Assembly: GCA_028564675.1 (NCBI GenBank)
Contig: JAOVVO010000123.1
Location: forward strand, 62,001-126,000
DNA from: Onchocerca lupi
Taxonomy: Eukaryota > Nematoda > Chromadorea > Rhabditida > Onchocercidae
Length of the DNA: 64,000 nucleotides
Direction: 5' to 3'
The position numbers and the translations under genes were made by a program. The notes beneath the pieces are model-generated. The model saw only the letters and a program-made list of their open reading frames with translations. It searched no databases and was not told the DNA's origin. Every line of letters begins with the position of its first letter. Positions within the stretch are counted from its first letter, which is position 1. Of the stretch, positions 25,901 through 38,721 are shown one piece after another.

Positions 25901-27546
25901 ACGCAAAGAAAGTTATGCCGGAAAACTGCTAAACACTAGTAATCTGAGATTGCATGTAAATTTATTGAAATAAACCTTTGGAGCCATTCGATAAATCACA
26001 AATCCAACAATTAAAAGTGATGCTAGAATACCAATTGTGCAACCACTAGTATAATAGAAAATGGCATTTTTCACTAATGAATGCGACATCAAAAATAAGG
26101 CTATACTACCAATAAATACAGCCAGACGCATGTAATTAATTTCTGAAATTGAAATTCAGTTTGAAATTCTTACATACATTACTTATATATAATAAAAAAA
26201 TTAAGGACGATGCTGGAAGTCATCTCGATTTCAAATAAGAAGTGAAAAAACTGAAAAAAAGAGTTTCATTTAAAAAAAAAAAAAAAAAAAAACTTAAAAT
26301 AAAGAAAACTTGCCATAAAAAATTCTTGAAAATTTGAAACTATAATAAACTTCTTGTAATCAATTATAACATTTACAAACGATTTAAGTAAAAAATAAGT
26401 AACTTAGATAAACTTACTCCACACTCGTATTCGAATTTCATACGGATGTCGAGTGCTCACGCCAATAATAGTCTTAGAAAATGGATTTAACTGTTTGTAA
26501 CACAATAATTTAACACGCCGTACCAATCCCCAAAGGCGCTGATCATCATGATAATGCTGCAATACTTCCGAACAATTCTCACCCTGTAAATCATACTAAA
26601 TTATTATGTATAAGTGATAAATTAAACAAGTCATGTTAAATTAAGTCATAAATTAGTCGTATTAGAAACAAGTTATAAATTATTCACATTAAAAACTAAG
26701 TCATAAATTAATCATTTTAATTATTTTCAACACAAAAAATTTCTTTGCTGGATTCTAAAGTCATTCTGTAAGATTGTGTTGCGAAAGTATATATAAAAAA
26801 AGAATCAATTATAGAATTAATGCTTTTTTTATTTTAATAATATTCTTCGTAAAGGGGTCAACGCCTAATTTCATCGACGTAGTTTTTTTTTTTTTTTTTT
26901 TATTCTTTAAATTGCACTAATTCTAAAAATTGAAATATAAAATGAATGCTTACTTGATAAAGCTGATAAGCATGTTCGTTAGTAAGATTAATTTGAACAT
27001 AAACATCCATGAACATATGCGCCACATGACGACGAAATCTATTACAATGATAAAGATCCAAAATAGTGGATGCACTTGACCATCCAGATACTTTCTCCGG
27101 TACTGCTATATATGATGATGTAAGTTCTAAGAATAAATAAAATGATCAATCAAAAATCACTGAATAAAAATTATAAATATTGCATGCAAGGATGGATAAA
27201 CATTTAATACTTTCTTGACTTTTATCAAAAGTCTCATATCAGCGAAGTACCATAAAACAAATTAAAATATAGCTAAACTATGCAAGAATTTTGTTTTAAA
27301 GTAATAACAGATGATAAGTAGAAAATTAAATGATTAATTAATTCACTGAAATGGAACATAATTAATTCACTGAAATGGAACATAATTAATTTACTGAAAT
27401 GGAACATATTTGAACTTAAATTTTTACAAATTGTAATTTTATAACTACATGCCTAACTTACCACGTGTAATACACTTTTCTGAGGTATCTTCGTTGGCAG
27501 CTATTGAATAGAAGAACAAAAATAATACCATCATTTTCCTCAACAT
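22969..27546 (-). CDS. nemp-1: NEMP-family nuclear envelope integral membrane protein
   Basis: Eleven exons in transcript order: 27546-27462, 27126-26954, 26583-26418, 26142-25976, 25505-25254, 25037-24928, 24653-24492, 24362-24198, 24007-23837, 23281-23201 and 23023-22969, giving 528 aa with consistent phases. Residues 1-17 are a signal peptide. A lumenal domain (to about 140) precedes a multi-pass block (about 143-312). Family hallmarks are NYMRLAVFIGSIALF, FYYTSGCTIGILASLL, a GW(S)VSFF segment, FAVCYRYGPPTDIRSYNLAQ and a WTLQL segment. The nucleoplasmic tail has RLLTMEEYQQQGEEETRKAL, ELRQYCRSP and DPKRLASFVDG, then acidic and Arg/Lys-rich sequence. NEMP (TMEM194) proteins sit in the inner nuclear membrane, stiffen the envelope and matter for fertility in animals; that is family knowledge. 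The protein is longer than human NEMP1 because of the charged C-terminus. An acceptor (TTTTTACAG) lies just before the ATG, suggesting trans-splicing. Confidence 0.9.
25072..25192 (-). pseudogene. In-intron partial copy of NEMP exon 5
   Basis: On the - strand this segment matches the middle of exon 5 (source at about 25303-25415). It begins with an intact acceptor (TTTACTACAG at about 25168-25177). It reads QKFVAIYFSIVILISLSVRY and then RYQPSIYVRFDNL to a TAA where the true exon continues with AQWTLQ. The frame is kept over about 33 codons and the substitutions are mostly conservative. Read at phase 0 it could follow exon 4 or exon 5 as an alternative terminal exon that truncates the protein. 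A decayed duplicate is the simpler view. Confidence 0.7.
27337..27408. repeat. 24-bp tandem repeat, three units
   Basis: Three head-to-tail units of 24 bp (27337, 27361, 27385) in the first NEMP intron. The first two are identical and the third differs by one base. The core is ACTGAAATGGAACATA. Confidence 0.95.
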
Positions 27547-28306
27547 TACTGTAATCTGTAAAAAGATAAGATTTCAAGTCGCATAAAATTGATCAATAAA
27601 AATGAATATCAATAGTGTGATAGCGATTGGATGAAATAATCAATAATATAATAAATATGATGCAAACTTGTTAAAACATATCCAAGATGTAAACACTTGC
27701 AAGAACGTCTGACGTAATGCTTACCAATCTTATTTTCAAATCTCATGCTCTAACCTCAATGGACTAACCATTATTTACTACTCGTCCAACTAACATCTAA
27801 ATTTGAATTTTTTTTCTTTTTTTTTTTTAAAGTTAACTTTATTGGAAAAATTAGCTTCATTCTTACAGTATCCAGATTAGTAAGATTTTATTGCGTGTAG
27901 ATTTCACATATCCTCATGTGCGGTGTCGTTGCTTAAACTTAGTATAACGTGGCGATACTTTGCGACTGATAATAAATATGATATATTATCAAATATATGG
28001 GTTTTTTAATATTAAATTAGCGTTCTTTTTTTTTCAATTTATTTTATGTTTAGATTTTTCCTTTAATTTATATTTGATGTTTATTTTAAACATTTTCTTC
28101 TTTTTTTTAAATGTTTATTTTGATCTCTGCAATATATTTTTATCAGTTATAAAGCTGTAATTGTTAGTATTTTTGTTCTGTAAACAATGCGCGCGAATTT
28201 GTCATTTCACACGCTGATGTTGTGAATTGGTGATAAATTTGATTAAATTAGATTAAAATTGATATTTCAGTGAAAGAAGAGAGAAACGTGATAGCATCAA
28301 AGAGAT
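27547..28306. promoter_or_regulatory. Divergent promoter region, NEMP / RPA1
   Basis: About 760 bp separates the two start codons, which point away from each other, so both promoters must lie here or within leader introns. A TTGATATTTCAG acceptor ends at 28270, 36 bases before the RPA1 ATG, with no matching donor close by. This fits spliced-leader addition. No specific factor sites could be assigned. Confidence 0.45.
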
Positions 28307-30132
28307 ATGGTAGGTATTGGTGATCTTAGTCGAGGTTTCATCCAGGAAATATGCGAGACAAATAATGGTGAAGAAAAACCAGTGGTTCAGATTTTGGTAA
28401 GTTATTTCATTTAGTTTTTTTTTTTTATCTTGTAGATTATCTTGCATATTCTAACCATAATTTATTTTCTTTTCTTTTTTCATTTTTTTGTTTGTTCACT
28501 ATATTTTCAAAGGCAATCATATAACACTACGACCACAAATCAAGCAAAAAAACAATTTCTTTCTTGCTATTTTACTCAGAATTTATTTGAAATAATATTA
28601 TCTTCTTTTATGCAACCATCCCATAGTTTATGGTGTTGAAAAAAAAATCTGTCTCAGGAAGCAAGACCATTGGTCAGCAATCAAACAGAACCTGCTTCAG
28701 AAGCTCAATACTTTCGATTCCGAATATCTGATGGAATGTTCAGCTATAATTGTACGCATTTCTTCATGTTAATAGTTGTTACTACTATTATGGCCATTTA
28801 AAGTATTACTGGATTCTTGCAAAAAACTGTATAATGGTGATGTTTAATTTAGAAGCAATAAGAAAAGTTATGTTTTGATTTATCAAATTACTTATATTGA
28901 TGCATTGTATTGGATTTATAGCTTGCCTTAATCAAGCGGATATAGCAGAAAGAATTAAAAGAGACAGTCTCGATAAAGGCAATCCAGTATTACGCATTAA
29001 ATATACAATGTGAGTGATAGTTATATGTCAGATTTATTAATTTGAAATATGATTTTAAATTTAAATTTGCCGTTTCAAAACAGGAACAGTTTTTGTATTT
29101 TATTTTCTTTTTCTGAAAAAATTTATGGATTGTTCATTTCGGGTGTTTCAGTTCTTTTTTTTTTTTAGAAAAGCAGCTCAAAAGCCATTAGTAAGAATCA
29201 TGGATTACGAAATTTTGGGACGTGATTTACCAGTTCTCGGGAATCCGGTGCATCATTCCGGGAATCCTAACGATTACCGTGGATTAAATCCAAATGCCAA
29301 TATGCTTAATATACGTCCTGAACTTCGATCGCCCCAAACAGCTGGTTCAGGTTTGAAACAGTGCTCTCTATAGTGCTTCGCTTTTTGTTTTATTTTTAAG
29401 TTCTTTATTGAAAATTCCATTATACTTTATATTACAAAGCTATAAAGAGCAACTGCAGTCGTTATCATATTTTTGATATTGATAAATCTGAACTATGAGT
29501 TGGTATCGATTGCTCTTCGGAAGGGGTGATTTATAGTTTAAAGTATCAAAACTTATTTCACGAATTATCGCACATTTAAATTTTAAACTTTTCCAATTAT
29601 GAATGATATCAATTTTACAACTGATTTACAAACCACTACGTTGTGTTTTATTGAGTTTCTGTGTATGATGATATTTCTTTGTATGCATAGAAAGAAAATT
29701 AGAATTAATCTTTATATTATGATGTAAATGAGGACGTCCAAAATATTGCATGGAAAACAAATGAAGACTTTTTTCGAATTTCGAATAAAACAACTACCTA
29801 ATATTTTAAGAGTTTCGAACACTCCTAATTCGCCCGTAACGATTCCTAAATATCTTGACGCAAAGAATGCATTTCATGTCTTCATTTAGAAGTCAAGAAA
29901 TTCTCATCTTATATTTCTTCTTCCATACACTACGCCTTCAAATTCATTTAATATAGGCATTGCTTCTTTCTTTTCAGTTCGTTATGGTGGTTCTTCGACG
30001 CATCGTTTGGCCAATTTAGTGGGACAAAATTTAACACCAATTAAACTAATTACTCCATATGTCAACAAGTAAATCTTCAAGTTCAAGTTTGATTTATCTT
30101 CCGGTTTTACTTAATTAAATGCATCTATTTAA

Positions 30133-30166
<34 letters not shown>

Positions 30167-32861
30167 ACGTAATGATTTCATTTTGCTTATTGCATTAGTG
30201 TTGTTATCCTTTGATAGTTTCTTATATCGTATTTTATAGATGGCGTATTTGTGGTGTAGTGACTGCAAAAGAGGATTTACGAAATATCAGAACAGCTCGA
30301 AGAGATATGAAAGTGTTCAATTTTGAATTAACTGATGAAGAAGGTGGTTGCATACGTATTGCCGCATTTGATGATGTTGCTGAAAAATTCTATTCAATCA
30401 TCCAGAAAGGATTGGTAAAAAAAATTACTTTTTTACTTTTGAAATTCAAACTACAATTCACATTTAGGACATTATTTTTTGACCGATCAGAAATCGGCAT
30501 ATTTAAATTAATTTATATGTTTATTAAGATGTTCTATGTATCCGGTGGTACTATCAAACAGGCGAATAAACGTTTTAATACGACAGGACATGATTACGAA
30601 ATCACAGTAAGAAATGATTCTGAGGTATTCTTTTACTTAGTTATTCTATTAATCATGATAAATTATTGTCAAAAAAATGATTTTTATCTCCCTTTTCTGT
30701 TTCTTCAATTTCCTATTCAGTAGCGCTCTGCTTTATCAATGCTATTTCAGATAATGCCATGTTTGGATCGTGAAAAAATTGAGCAGCCGAAACTGTCACT
30801 TAGTATTGTTCGTCTTTGCAACGTGGCTAATCACGTCGGTGAACCGATCGATGTTATTGCTGTAGTAGAAAAAGTCAATGATATCATTCAAGTGCGTTTC
30901 TTTACTATAGGAAAATATCTAAATTTTGTTATTGATAGCTATAGTCCTCCTTCAGAAATATTTTAATTTTGATTTAATAGTTTGTTTCTTGTTAGATTAG
31001 CCTTGTACTTTTAATTCTATCATTTTTTAGGTTACAGCACGTAGTACAGGAGCTCAGTTGGAGAAGCGAGATATAATACTGATTGATACATCGGAAACAG
31101 AAATCACATTGACATTATGGGGCGAGCAAGCTCGAACATATGATAAAGAAATTGAGGGTCAGACGATTGGTATAAAAGGAGCATTTGTTAAAGACTTCAA
31201 TGGTAAGTAATTTACTACTTCTACAAAGAATTTAGGTCGTTTTTCGAAATTTCGAAGAACTAGTGAATCAATATAAAGGAATTTCATGTTCTTTCATATC
31301 CTGAAATTCCAGGAAGTTTAAGTTTGAGTATCGGAACTTCCAGTCGAATAGAATTGAACATGGAGTGTGCTGAAACAGCGAATTTATATAGTTGGTATCG
31401 AGAAACAAGGCCCTCCATTCAAGCACGTAGTCTCTCATTGCCTAGTCTCACTTCAGACAGTTATGGTAATTCTTCTCTTTTTTTTTTTTTTTTTTTTAAT
31501 TCTAAGACGTTTGTACTGAACTTCATTTTAGATTTTTGTAATCCTTGATTAAATTATGAAATCATTTAGCACGAGATTTACGAATCATTCGTTTATCTGA
31601 AGTTGGTGCATTGGGACGAGATTCAGAGAGAGGCGTATTTTTCAATATCACAGCCATGATCTCATCATTAAAAGCTGATGGCGCTCTTTATAAGGTGAAC
31701 TTTCTTCTTTCTTTTTTTTCCTTTGCCGAATGCAAGTCCACGATTTTGCAAATTCTGGAAAGCCATAAGAATTTCAACTCATTTTAGACGAATAGAAATC
31801 AAACTTTATATAATTCATTTAAAAGGTTTTCTTGTAATCTCCAAAATCAATGTTGGATTGTAGAGCTGTGGCACGAATGGATGCAAAAAGAAGGTAATTG
31901 AACTCAACAATCAATACCGATGTGAAAAATGCGATATCACTTTGGACAAGTACAAATATGTCCTTCTCATGACGGTCAATTTTTTCACTTCCATTTCTTC
32001 ATTATTGGCGTTCGAAATCGATTAATAAGAATATATCATTCTTAATGCTAGCATATTCTAGCTTGAAATATCGGATTTCTCGGGATCTCACTGGGTGACG
32101 GTATTCGAAGATAAAGCTGTCAAGCTTTTGAAAAATGATGCGGAACAGCTTGGGCGGTTACTCGATAATGATCTGGTTTAATTTAATGCTTTTTTCCTTT
32201 GTTGATTTCAAGTTTGATTTCTTCTTGTTTTTTTGTTAAAAATTAGCTATGGTTACAATAGTTTTAATTATTATTTCTAAAAATTTTTATGAGAAATGAT
32301 CGTACTAATCAATAATCGCATGAACGATGAAAATTTAAGGGAAAAGGATAATAGCAAGTAACTGATGATAAGAGTAATTAAGTAGGAAGCAAATAGAATT
32401 GAAAATTTCGTGAACGACCAGAATCAAATACAAAGATTTTGATTTCAACAGCTTTAAATTATAATATTTTCAGCTGGATGAATATAATGAGGTTTTCAAT
32501 GCAGTCCGTTTTCGTGAATACACATTCCGCATTCGAGCTAAATCGGAGTTTTATAATGTAATTATTTAAATATCTTTAATTTTCAACGCGATATATTTGT
32601 TAATTCCAGAATGAGGAGTTGGGCTTTAATGCCAATTTTTTGCTAATACTACTTTTTTAATTGGTAACTATTATAAAAATTTTCAATATTTCATAACAGG
32701 CACGTGATTAAATTTTATATTTGGACTGTTATCTGCTTTACTAATGTACTTTATAGGAGGAAGAGAAAATTAAATGGAGTGTTTACGATATTAACGGAGT
32801 CAACCATGACAAATATATTGATGAACTTGTGAAAGCAGTAAATAAATTGGAAGAAATGTGA
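28307..32861 (+). CDS. rpa-1: Replication protein A 70-kDa subunit (RPA1)
   Basis: Fifteen exons: 28307-28396, 28658-28751, 28922-29009, 29169-29350, 29978-30068, 30240-30414, 30529-30624, 30751-30891, 31031-31202, 31313-31465, 31570-31694, 31864-31974, 32062-32175, 32474-32557 and 32757-32861, 606 aa with all phases consistent (human RPA1 is 616). Order: N-terminal OB fold (about 1-100), linker, DNA-binding OB folds A (from ITPYVNKWRICGVVTAKEDL, about 175) and B (about 300-420, with LTLWGEQA), then C. OB fold C has the zinc ribbon C471-x4-C476-x12-C489-x2-C492 and WVTVFEDKA. The product is the large subunit of the trimeric single-strand DNA-binding complex used in replication, repair and checkpoint signalling. 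The intron after OLIGO-binding exon 6 (30415-30528) is open in frame with its flanks, so a longer misread is possible there. Confidence 0.95.
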
Positions 32862-34104
32862 ATAGTCAAAATATTTAAACCCCTCTTTTCATCACTATTT
32901 TCATGTGATCTCGTTTTTATACGACATATGTCTTTTCGCAATATCTTATTTTGGAAACTGAATTGAAATTAAGACAATATAGAAAATGATGTTTACTTTG
33001 GCCTATCAGTTTCAGGCCACTTTATAGTAAGCTTGGCTTATTTTTTTTGATTTTTTCCTTCAACATCAGTGTTAATCGAGAAGGGTCTAAATTGGATAAA
33101 TATTGTTGATTTGACGGAATTTAACTTGACAATTTTTCAGTATTTCAAATAATTTTCTAGAATATGGAATATTTCAAATAGCGTCTTTTATTTCTTTGTT
33201 GAACCTTAACTGGTTGCTAACTCATTTACATTTCGATATTGGAATATCAAAATATTGCATTCACTTTTGTTGCTTTGTTAAATATGTTCTTTCCTTACTC
33301 TTACATATTTTACATCTTGCTTAAGTTACTTGTAATTTTTATTTTATAAAATTGGTCTAATGTTGTTTGCAAGCATAAACAGAATAAAAAAATCTCGAAA
33401 ACATAAATATTTTATAATTGCTTCAATGTGGATATTTTGAAAAATTGGAACGATGATCATTAATCATTATAGAGTTTAAGTTTAGAGAAGAGTTTATATT
33501 AACAATGTTGCAGTTTCTCAAATCTTGATTATAATCATAATTCAATAAATTGCAATTGGACTAAGTAAAAGGAGATTCGAAGTTTTCTTCCATTAAGCTC
33601 TCATCTTTTTTGATTGTTTATTATATCTTCATCATCTTCCTTCCAAATACAATTATTTCTCTTCAAAGTTTCAGCCAACAATATGCTCACTCGTTTTTTG
33701 TCAAGAAAAGAATATGAGAGATGTTATTGAAAATATTCCTTCTAGTAATCAATAATCAGAAGCATGATATGTAAAATTGTGAGAAAGAGAAGCACAAAAT
33801 GCCATACAGTTGACAGTTTCTCTAGTTCACGAGAATTTTCTTGATATTTTACAAACTCGATGTTACATTTACAGCGATAAATATTTATTTCTGAATTATA
33901 TAATTGAAATCATATAATTTTGAAGTTCTGTTCAGACAAATTTAATTGATCAATTTATCATTTAGATCATTATTACGAGTTACTTCTCTGCTATCATTTC
34001 GTTCTTCTAACTTCGAAATAATTCCACAAGGTAATTTCCATCTTTCGAACTTCTTCATATTCATAAGTTATGATTGTTAAGCATAACTGTACAAAGAACA
34101 AAGA
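32862..34104. other. Convergent intergenic region (RPA1 / bZIP 3' ends)
   Basis: No gene seen. It must hold the 3' UTRs and poly(A) sites of both neighbours. An AATAAA-type signal for the + strand occurs near 33381-33388. A TTTATT on the + strand would serve the - strand, but its use cannot be judged. Confidence 0.45.
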
Positions 34105-35716
34105 TCAAGTAACAGTTTGTTGAGAAAATGAAGGATATAGGATTGGTGCTGGTTGTGTTGTTGGTATCAAATTGGTAGGATTATTATCACGAAGTAGCAT
34201 TCCTTGTTGTTGTGCAGTATATGATAGTGATAATTGTCTTTCATATTCCTTTCGAGCCTATAAATTATATTTTAATTACGAAATTTTATTTTTTCCTAAA
34301 ATTTATGTTTAAAAAAAAAAAATTTTGAAAAGAAAAAACAAAAAACAATTGATTGATTTTTTTTTAATCAATTAATATTTGGAATAAAATGAATGATTAA
34401 TAATTGATATTTTGATGATATATTTCAGTTCAATGTCCTCAAGCAATTATATCATATGCTGTAATATATCGTAGTAAACGTTCAAATAAGGTTAACTTTG
34501 ATATTAGAAAGGTCAACTTCTAAAGGTCAACTTACGTAATCCAATTGTTGCGTATAAATTGCCAATTGCGCGCGTAATGCTTCATTTTCTTTTTCTAATT
34601 CATCAACTTTACGTTGCATCATCTTTTCTCGTTCTCGTCGATTACTTCTCGATTTTTTTGCTGCTAAATTATTTTTATCTCGTCGTTCACGATATCTGAA
34701 ATATACTATTCCATTTCTGGCATATTTAGGAAATGTAAATTTTTTGCTAAATCTGAAAATTTTTTTTTTTTTTTTTTTTGAAAATCAATCCAAAATTTCA
34801 AAAATAACGAAAAATCAAACTTTACCAAAATAATGAATATTTTTTTGTTTGGCTGTAAAAAAGTTTTTTTTGAATATTTTCTTCCTTTAAATTAGCGATA
34901 AAAATTTATTATTTTTATAAAAATTCTTCAAAAATTTTTAGAAAAAAAAAATCTGGGCTTGATGTCTCTTTCAAATCCTGATATTATTCATTCTGATCGT
35001 TGATCTGCAAATTGTTTGTTTTTGATTCTGGGTTATTGTTGGTCAGCAAAGATGGAGCCAACAATCATCATCAGATGATTCAAAGCAGTTTACCAAAACA
35101 AAGACATTTTGAAGCCCGAATGCTACCAGATGAGAAGATTTATTAACCTGGAAAAAAATAGAAACCAGCAGCAACGGCAATGAAAATAACGAAAATTAAT
35201 CTAATTGAAAAAAAAAAGACAACAAACAACCTAAAACTTCAATTTTTAGTGAAAATAAAATTTACTATTTCAGATATGCATTCATGTCATGCATTAATTT
35301 GAGAGGGCAAAACTTTAAAAATACCTATTTTAAAATATCTGAACAAGCAAGTAAATTTTTGTGCAGAATATGCAATTTAACATTTTGCATCTCAATCTAA
35401 TTATTCTGCATTTCAAACTAGTCTACGCTAACATTCTGCATTTCAGACTAGTCTAGGCTAATATTCTGCACTTCAGGCTCAGTTTAGGTATATTCTTAGA
35501 CTTATTGCAAAAGTGATTAGCAGAAAATTATGCAAGACATAACGTTTGGCTGCAGGTTATTGTTTGCTTGCATTCAATAGTTTTGCATGTTCCTTTCCTG
35601 TATATTGTGCCATTGTTCAAAATTGGCAAATGCCGGTAATTGCAGTTTTGCAAATTTCATTACTTTTTACGAGCTTCCTCATCAGCTAAAACGACAGATC
35701 TACGTTGTTGTAATCG

Positions 35717-35748
<32 letters not shown>

Positions 35749-35779
35749 GCTCTTGTTGTTGTTGTTGTTGTTGTTGTGG

Positions 35780-35846
<67 letters not shown>

Positions 35847-36106
35847 GGTAATGACATTGAAGCGGCTATGATGGTAGATGATGTTGACGGAACGGAAGCG
35901 ATAGCTGAGAAGTTTTCGTCCTGTTGTTTTGTAATATTAACAATAGTTGCGGTTTCATATGGTGGCGGTATTTGCATACTGTAGGCGGTAAAATTAGCTG
36001 GTACCATATTGGTAGCAACTGGTGTCGGATATGAGAAATAAAGATGATGATTAGCACCATCACTTTTAACTTCACCCATATAAGCTGGTATCATTGCTAC
36101 AATCAT
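34105..36106 (-). CDS. bZIP transcription factor, C/EBP- or PAR-like, with polyglutamine
   Basis: Exons in transcript order: 36106-35664, 34695-34536 and 34257-34105, 251 aa. Residues 1-90 are a low-complexity activation-type region rich in Pro/Tyr/Thr/Ser. A long Gln tract follows (about 90-135, in three blocks broken by Pro and Glu). The basic region is DEEARKKYRERRDKNNLAAK, then KSRSNRRERE (about 142-172), with the bZIP signature N-x2-A-A-x2-S-R. A leucine zipper covers about 173-205. The Gln-containing tail ends SFSQQTVT. The basic region lies between C/EBP-gamma (YRQRRERNN) and PAR types (KNN.AAK.SR), so I leave the subfamily open. It would bind DNA as a dimer in the nucleus. The start is uncertain: TTATAG acceptors lie directly upstream of the ATG (36107-36125) with no in-frame stop, so a further 5' exon may exist. 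Confidence 0.85.
35403..35492. repeat. 30-bp tandem repeat, three units plus a partial
   Basis: Units at 35403, 35433 and 35463, preceded by a worn partial unit from about 35380, in the first bZIP intron. The core is ATTCTGCATTTCAGACTAG. A related sequence (CTGTATCTCAGGCTTGATCT) appears near 39316, so the unit may belong to a dispersed family. Confidence 0.9.
35716..35846 (-). repeat. CAA/CAG repeat coding the polyGln tract
   Basis: A GTT-type array on the + strand that codes Gln on the - strand, with interruptions giving one Pro and one Glu codon. Mostly CAA, with a few CAG near 35827-35833. It lies in the bZIP first coding exon and is likely to vary in length between individuals. Confidence 0.95.
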
Positions 36107-37857
36107 ACACCTATAACTATAATTTAATAATTAGAAATAAAAAAATGAAAAAGTCATGTTGCGAAGAAAGAAATTATCGAAACTTATTTTTTGGCATAAT
36201 TTCGAAAATTTTCATTCCAACCTTTTAAAAGCATTTTAGACGCAAAATCTATCCTAATTTACATCGAAATAGTGTTTATCGTCGGATCAAAAAGATTTTT
36301 CTTTTTTTTTTCTTCAAAAATTGTTTATATTTTAAACATAACATTGAATTAATAATGATTAATAATGATAATAAAAAAAAAATAATAATCCAATGTTCAA
36401 AAAAAATAAACAACAACATAGGGTTAGTAATATTTATTTATAGCAAGTTTTTAACGCACTTTATATTTAAGAAATTGAATTTGTACGAAATTTATATATC
36501 TTTTTTAAAAAAGAGTAAATGAGTAAAAACTGAAAGTGAAAATAAAATGGGCAAAAATATTTTAAAAAGACTTTATTTTTAAAAGTTTTCTTTAAAATAT
36601 TTTTAAACATTTTAAAAAGGATTTTTAATTTTGTCTTTGGATAATTGCGAAGAAGATTCAATTGGTAAAGAAAACAAAGCTACGTAAGGAAACTTTGGAA
36701 GGATTTATTCATGGAAAAGAAAGAAAAAAACTGATTATTGGTAACTGATTTATAAAAATAACTGATAATTTTTCTGCAAATAACTGATAAGTGATAAGTT
36801 TTATACCTGAACATTTTACGTAATATTTTGCTTATCTATTATGACTATTATGTACGTAGTTCACGTAATATACATTTCTAAATCGAACAACTTAGACAAA
36901 TATTACATATGAACTATCTATAATAAATCAATTCTTACGCGAAATGGATGTAAACGTGAAATTTATGCATACGAACGATTTCTGAAACGTTTTCGACGTT
37001 TTTAAGAGGAAGAGAGATGTGTAATTAAGTATTTCAATTAAACAATTGAATCATTTGTTTAATGTCATATTAATTAATTAATTCTGTTAGTTATGCAAGA
37101 ATAAAAGTGACATGCAATGAAAACAGTGTAATAATAACATATCAATAGTTAATCAAAACCACACACAGTAATTTTACGATTGAATTTCTTTTAATATTAG
37201 AAATGTGAAATTCCACGTGAAGATTAGTCACTATTAGAAATTTAGACAAGTTTGAATCATAGACAGCTGTGAAAATTAACTGATTTTGATATTATTTTAA
37301 CTTAAAATAATAATTGAAATTTATTGTAGTATTTTAAATATAAGGAAATTTTTATAGAAAAAGCACACTAATATTAATTTATTTATGTTTTAATTCATTT
37401 ATAATATAGATATCGCAGAATGATTCCATGAAATCTTGCGAATGAATAATTCGTAGGAATAAAAAAAAAAAAAGAAAAAAAACTAATAAAATTCTTTATC
37501 CAATCATCAATTTTGGGATTCTGTAAGTTTGTTTTGTTTATGCAATCAGATTCCTACAATTATAATTTACAATAATCAAAAGAATTAGTGGCAATGATAG
37601 ATATACGGTTACTGCTAAATCTATCTTCCTCGTAAACATCATCATTCATCTCTACATTCTCTTCTGATGTTGCATTCCGTCATCGTCGTTGACATCATAA
37701 TATCTACCATACCATATTCTTCGACAAATTTGATGACATCTAAATAACCAGAATACTGATTGGTTGACCAATTCGTATGAAGCATTATTGCATTCTTTCG
37801 AAAGAAAAAAAAATTTTAAATTTTCTAAAATCCAATTTTTATTCATTCATATCAACA

Positions 37858-37960
37858 TTTTACACTTGGGAAATATCGCTTTTCATACTTGGGAAAAAAA
37901 TATCGCAAATGTTACAATATCGCAAAACTTTTCACACTTGGAAAATATTGCAAATGTTAA
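37858..37960. repeat. Short degenerate repeat inside the foldback element
   Basis: Three worn units of the form TTTACACTTGGGAAATATCGC, ending with copies of ATATCGCAAATGTTA. Confidence 0.6.
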
Positions 37961-38050
37961 GAAGTCATCAGCAAATGGAAATCTCTGATTCAGACTTAGA
38001 TTTCGAATGTCCTTGAATTCCACATAAATTTCTTCTATGTCCATCTTATC

Positions 38051-38325
38051 GCTGTTTTTTTGGATGAATTAAAATATGGCATCAATATTAGCAAAGTTGG
38101 ATTTTAGAAATTTCTCGTCCATTATACTGTTGTTTTGTAGATGTTTTATGTTTATCTTGCCACTGTCATGTGAATGAATTCATAAATATATAAGAATTGA
38201 TATAAGCGAAGATGAATTTTAGAAGATTTTCTCGAAGGAATAGCGAGAAATCGTTGTTTTGTGGAGGAATTAAAATATGAAGTTAATATAAGCAAAATTG
38301 GATTTTCGAAATTTCTGGAAAGAAA
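38051..38325. repeat. Degenerate tandem repeat, three units, inside the foldback element
   Basis: Units begin near 38051, 38129 and 38252 with (C/G)TTGTTTTGT(A/G)GA or similar. They continue with GAATTAAAATATG, ATATAAGCAAA and TTGGATTTT(A/C)GAAATTTC. The middle unit is longer. The last unit overlaps the right arm. Confidence 0.55.
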
Positions 38326-38690
38326 TGTCCAGAAATTTTGATATTTCATAATATTTCATGCAATTTCATCAACCAATCAATGTTATTGTTGTAGATTGTC
38401 ATCCAGAATATGGTAGATATTATAGATGTTCATCAACAGATAGAATGTAGAGATGTATGAAGAGATATTTACTTGGATGTTTTCTAACAGCAATTGTCCA
38501 TTCACATCACACCTCTGCTTCTTTTGATTATCGCAAAATTACAATTATCTGAAAAATTGATTTGCCTTGGCAAATAAACTTACAGAATCCAAATTGATGA
38601 ATGGATGAGAATTCCATATCGTTTCTCCATTTAAACAAAAAATGTTTCTTCTGATGTCTTTTCGATGTGACACTTTTGTGTCACCTTCAT

Positions 38691-38693
<3 letters not shown>

Positions 38694-38721
<28 letters not shown>
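38694..38721. repeat. (CT)n microsatellite
   Basis: A pure CT dinucleotide run of about 14 units. Confidence 0.95.

Larger units (their letters stand above)
37490..38615. mobile_element. Degenerate foldback / MITE-like element with long inverted arms
   Basis: The left arm (about 37490-37860) and the reverse complement of the right arm (about 38285-38615) align in the same order over most of their length. Shared blocks are ATCA(A)TTTTGGGATTCTGTAAG at the outer ends, ATAATCAAAAGAA, CATCTCTACATTCT, TAATATCTACCATA, TGATTGGTTGA and AAATCCAATTTT. The middle holds degenerate tandem repeats. There is no transposase frame, so it would be a non-autonomous element. Target-site duplications were not found. 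Confidence 0.6.
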
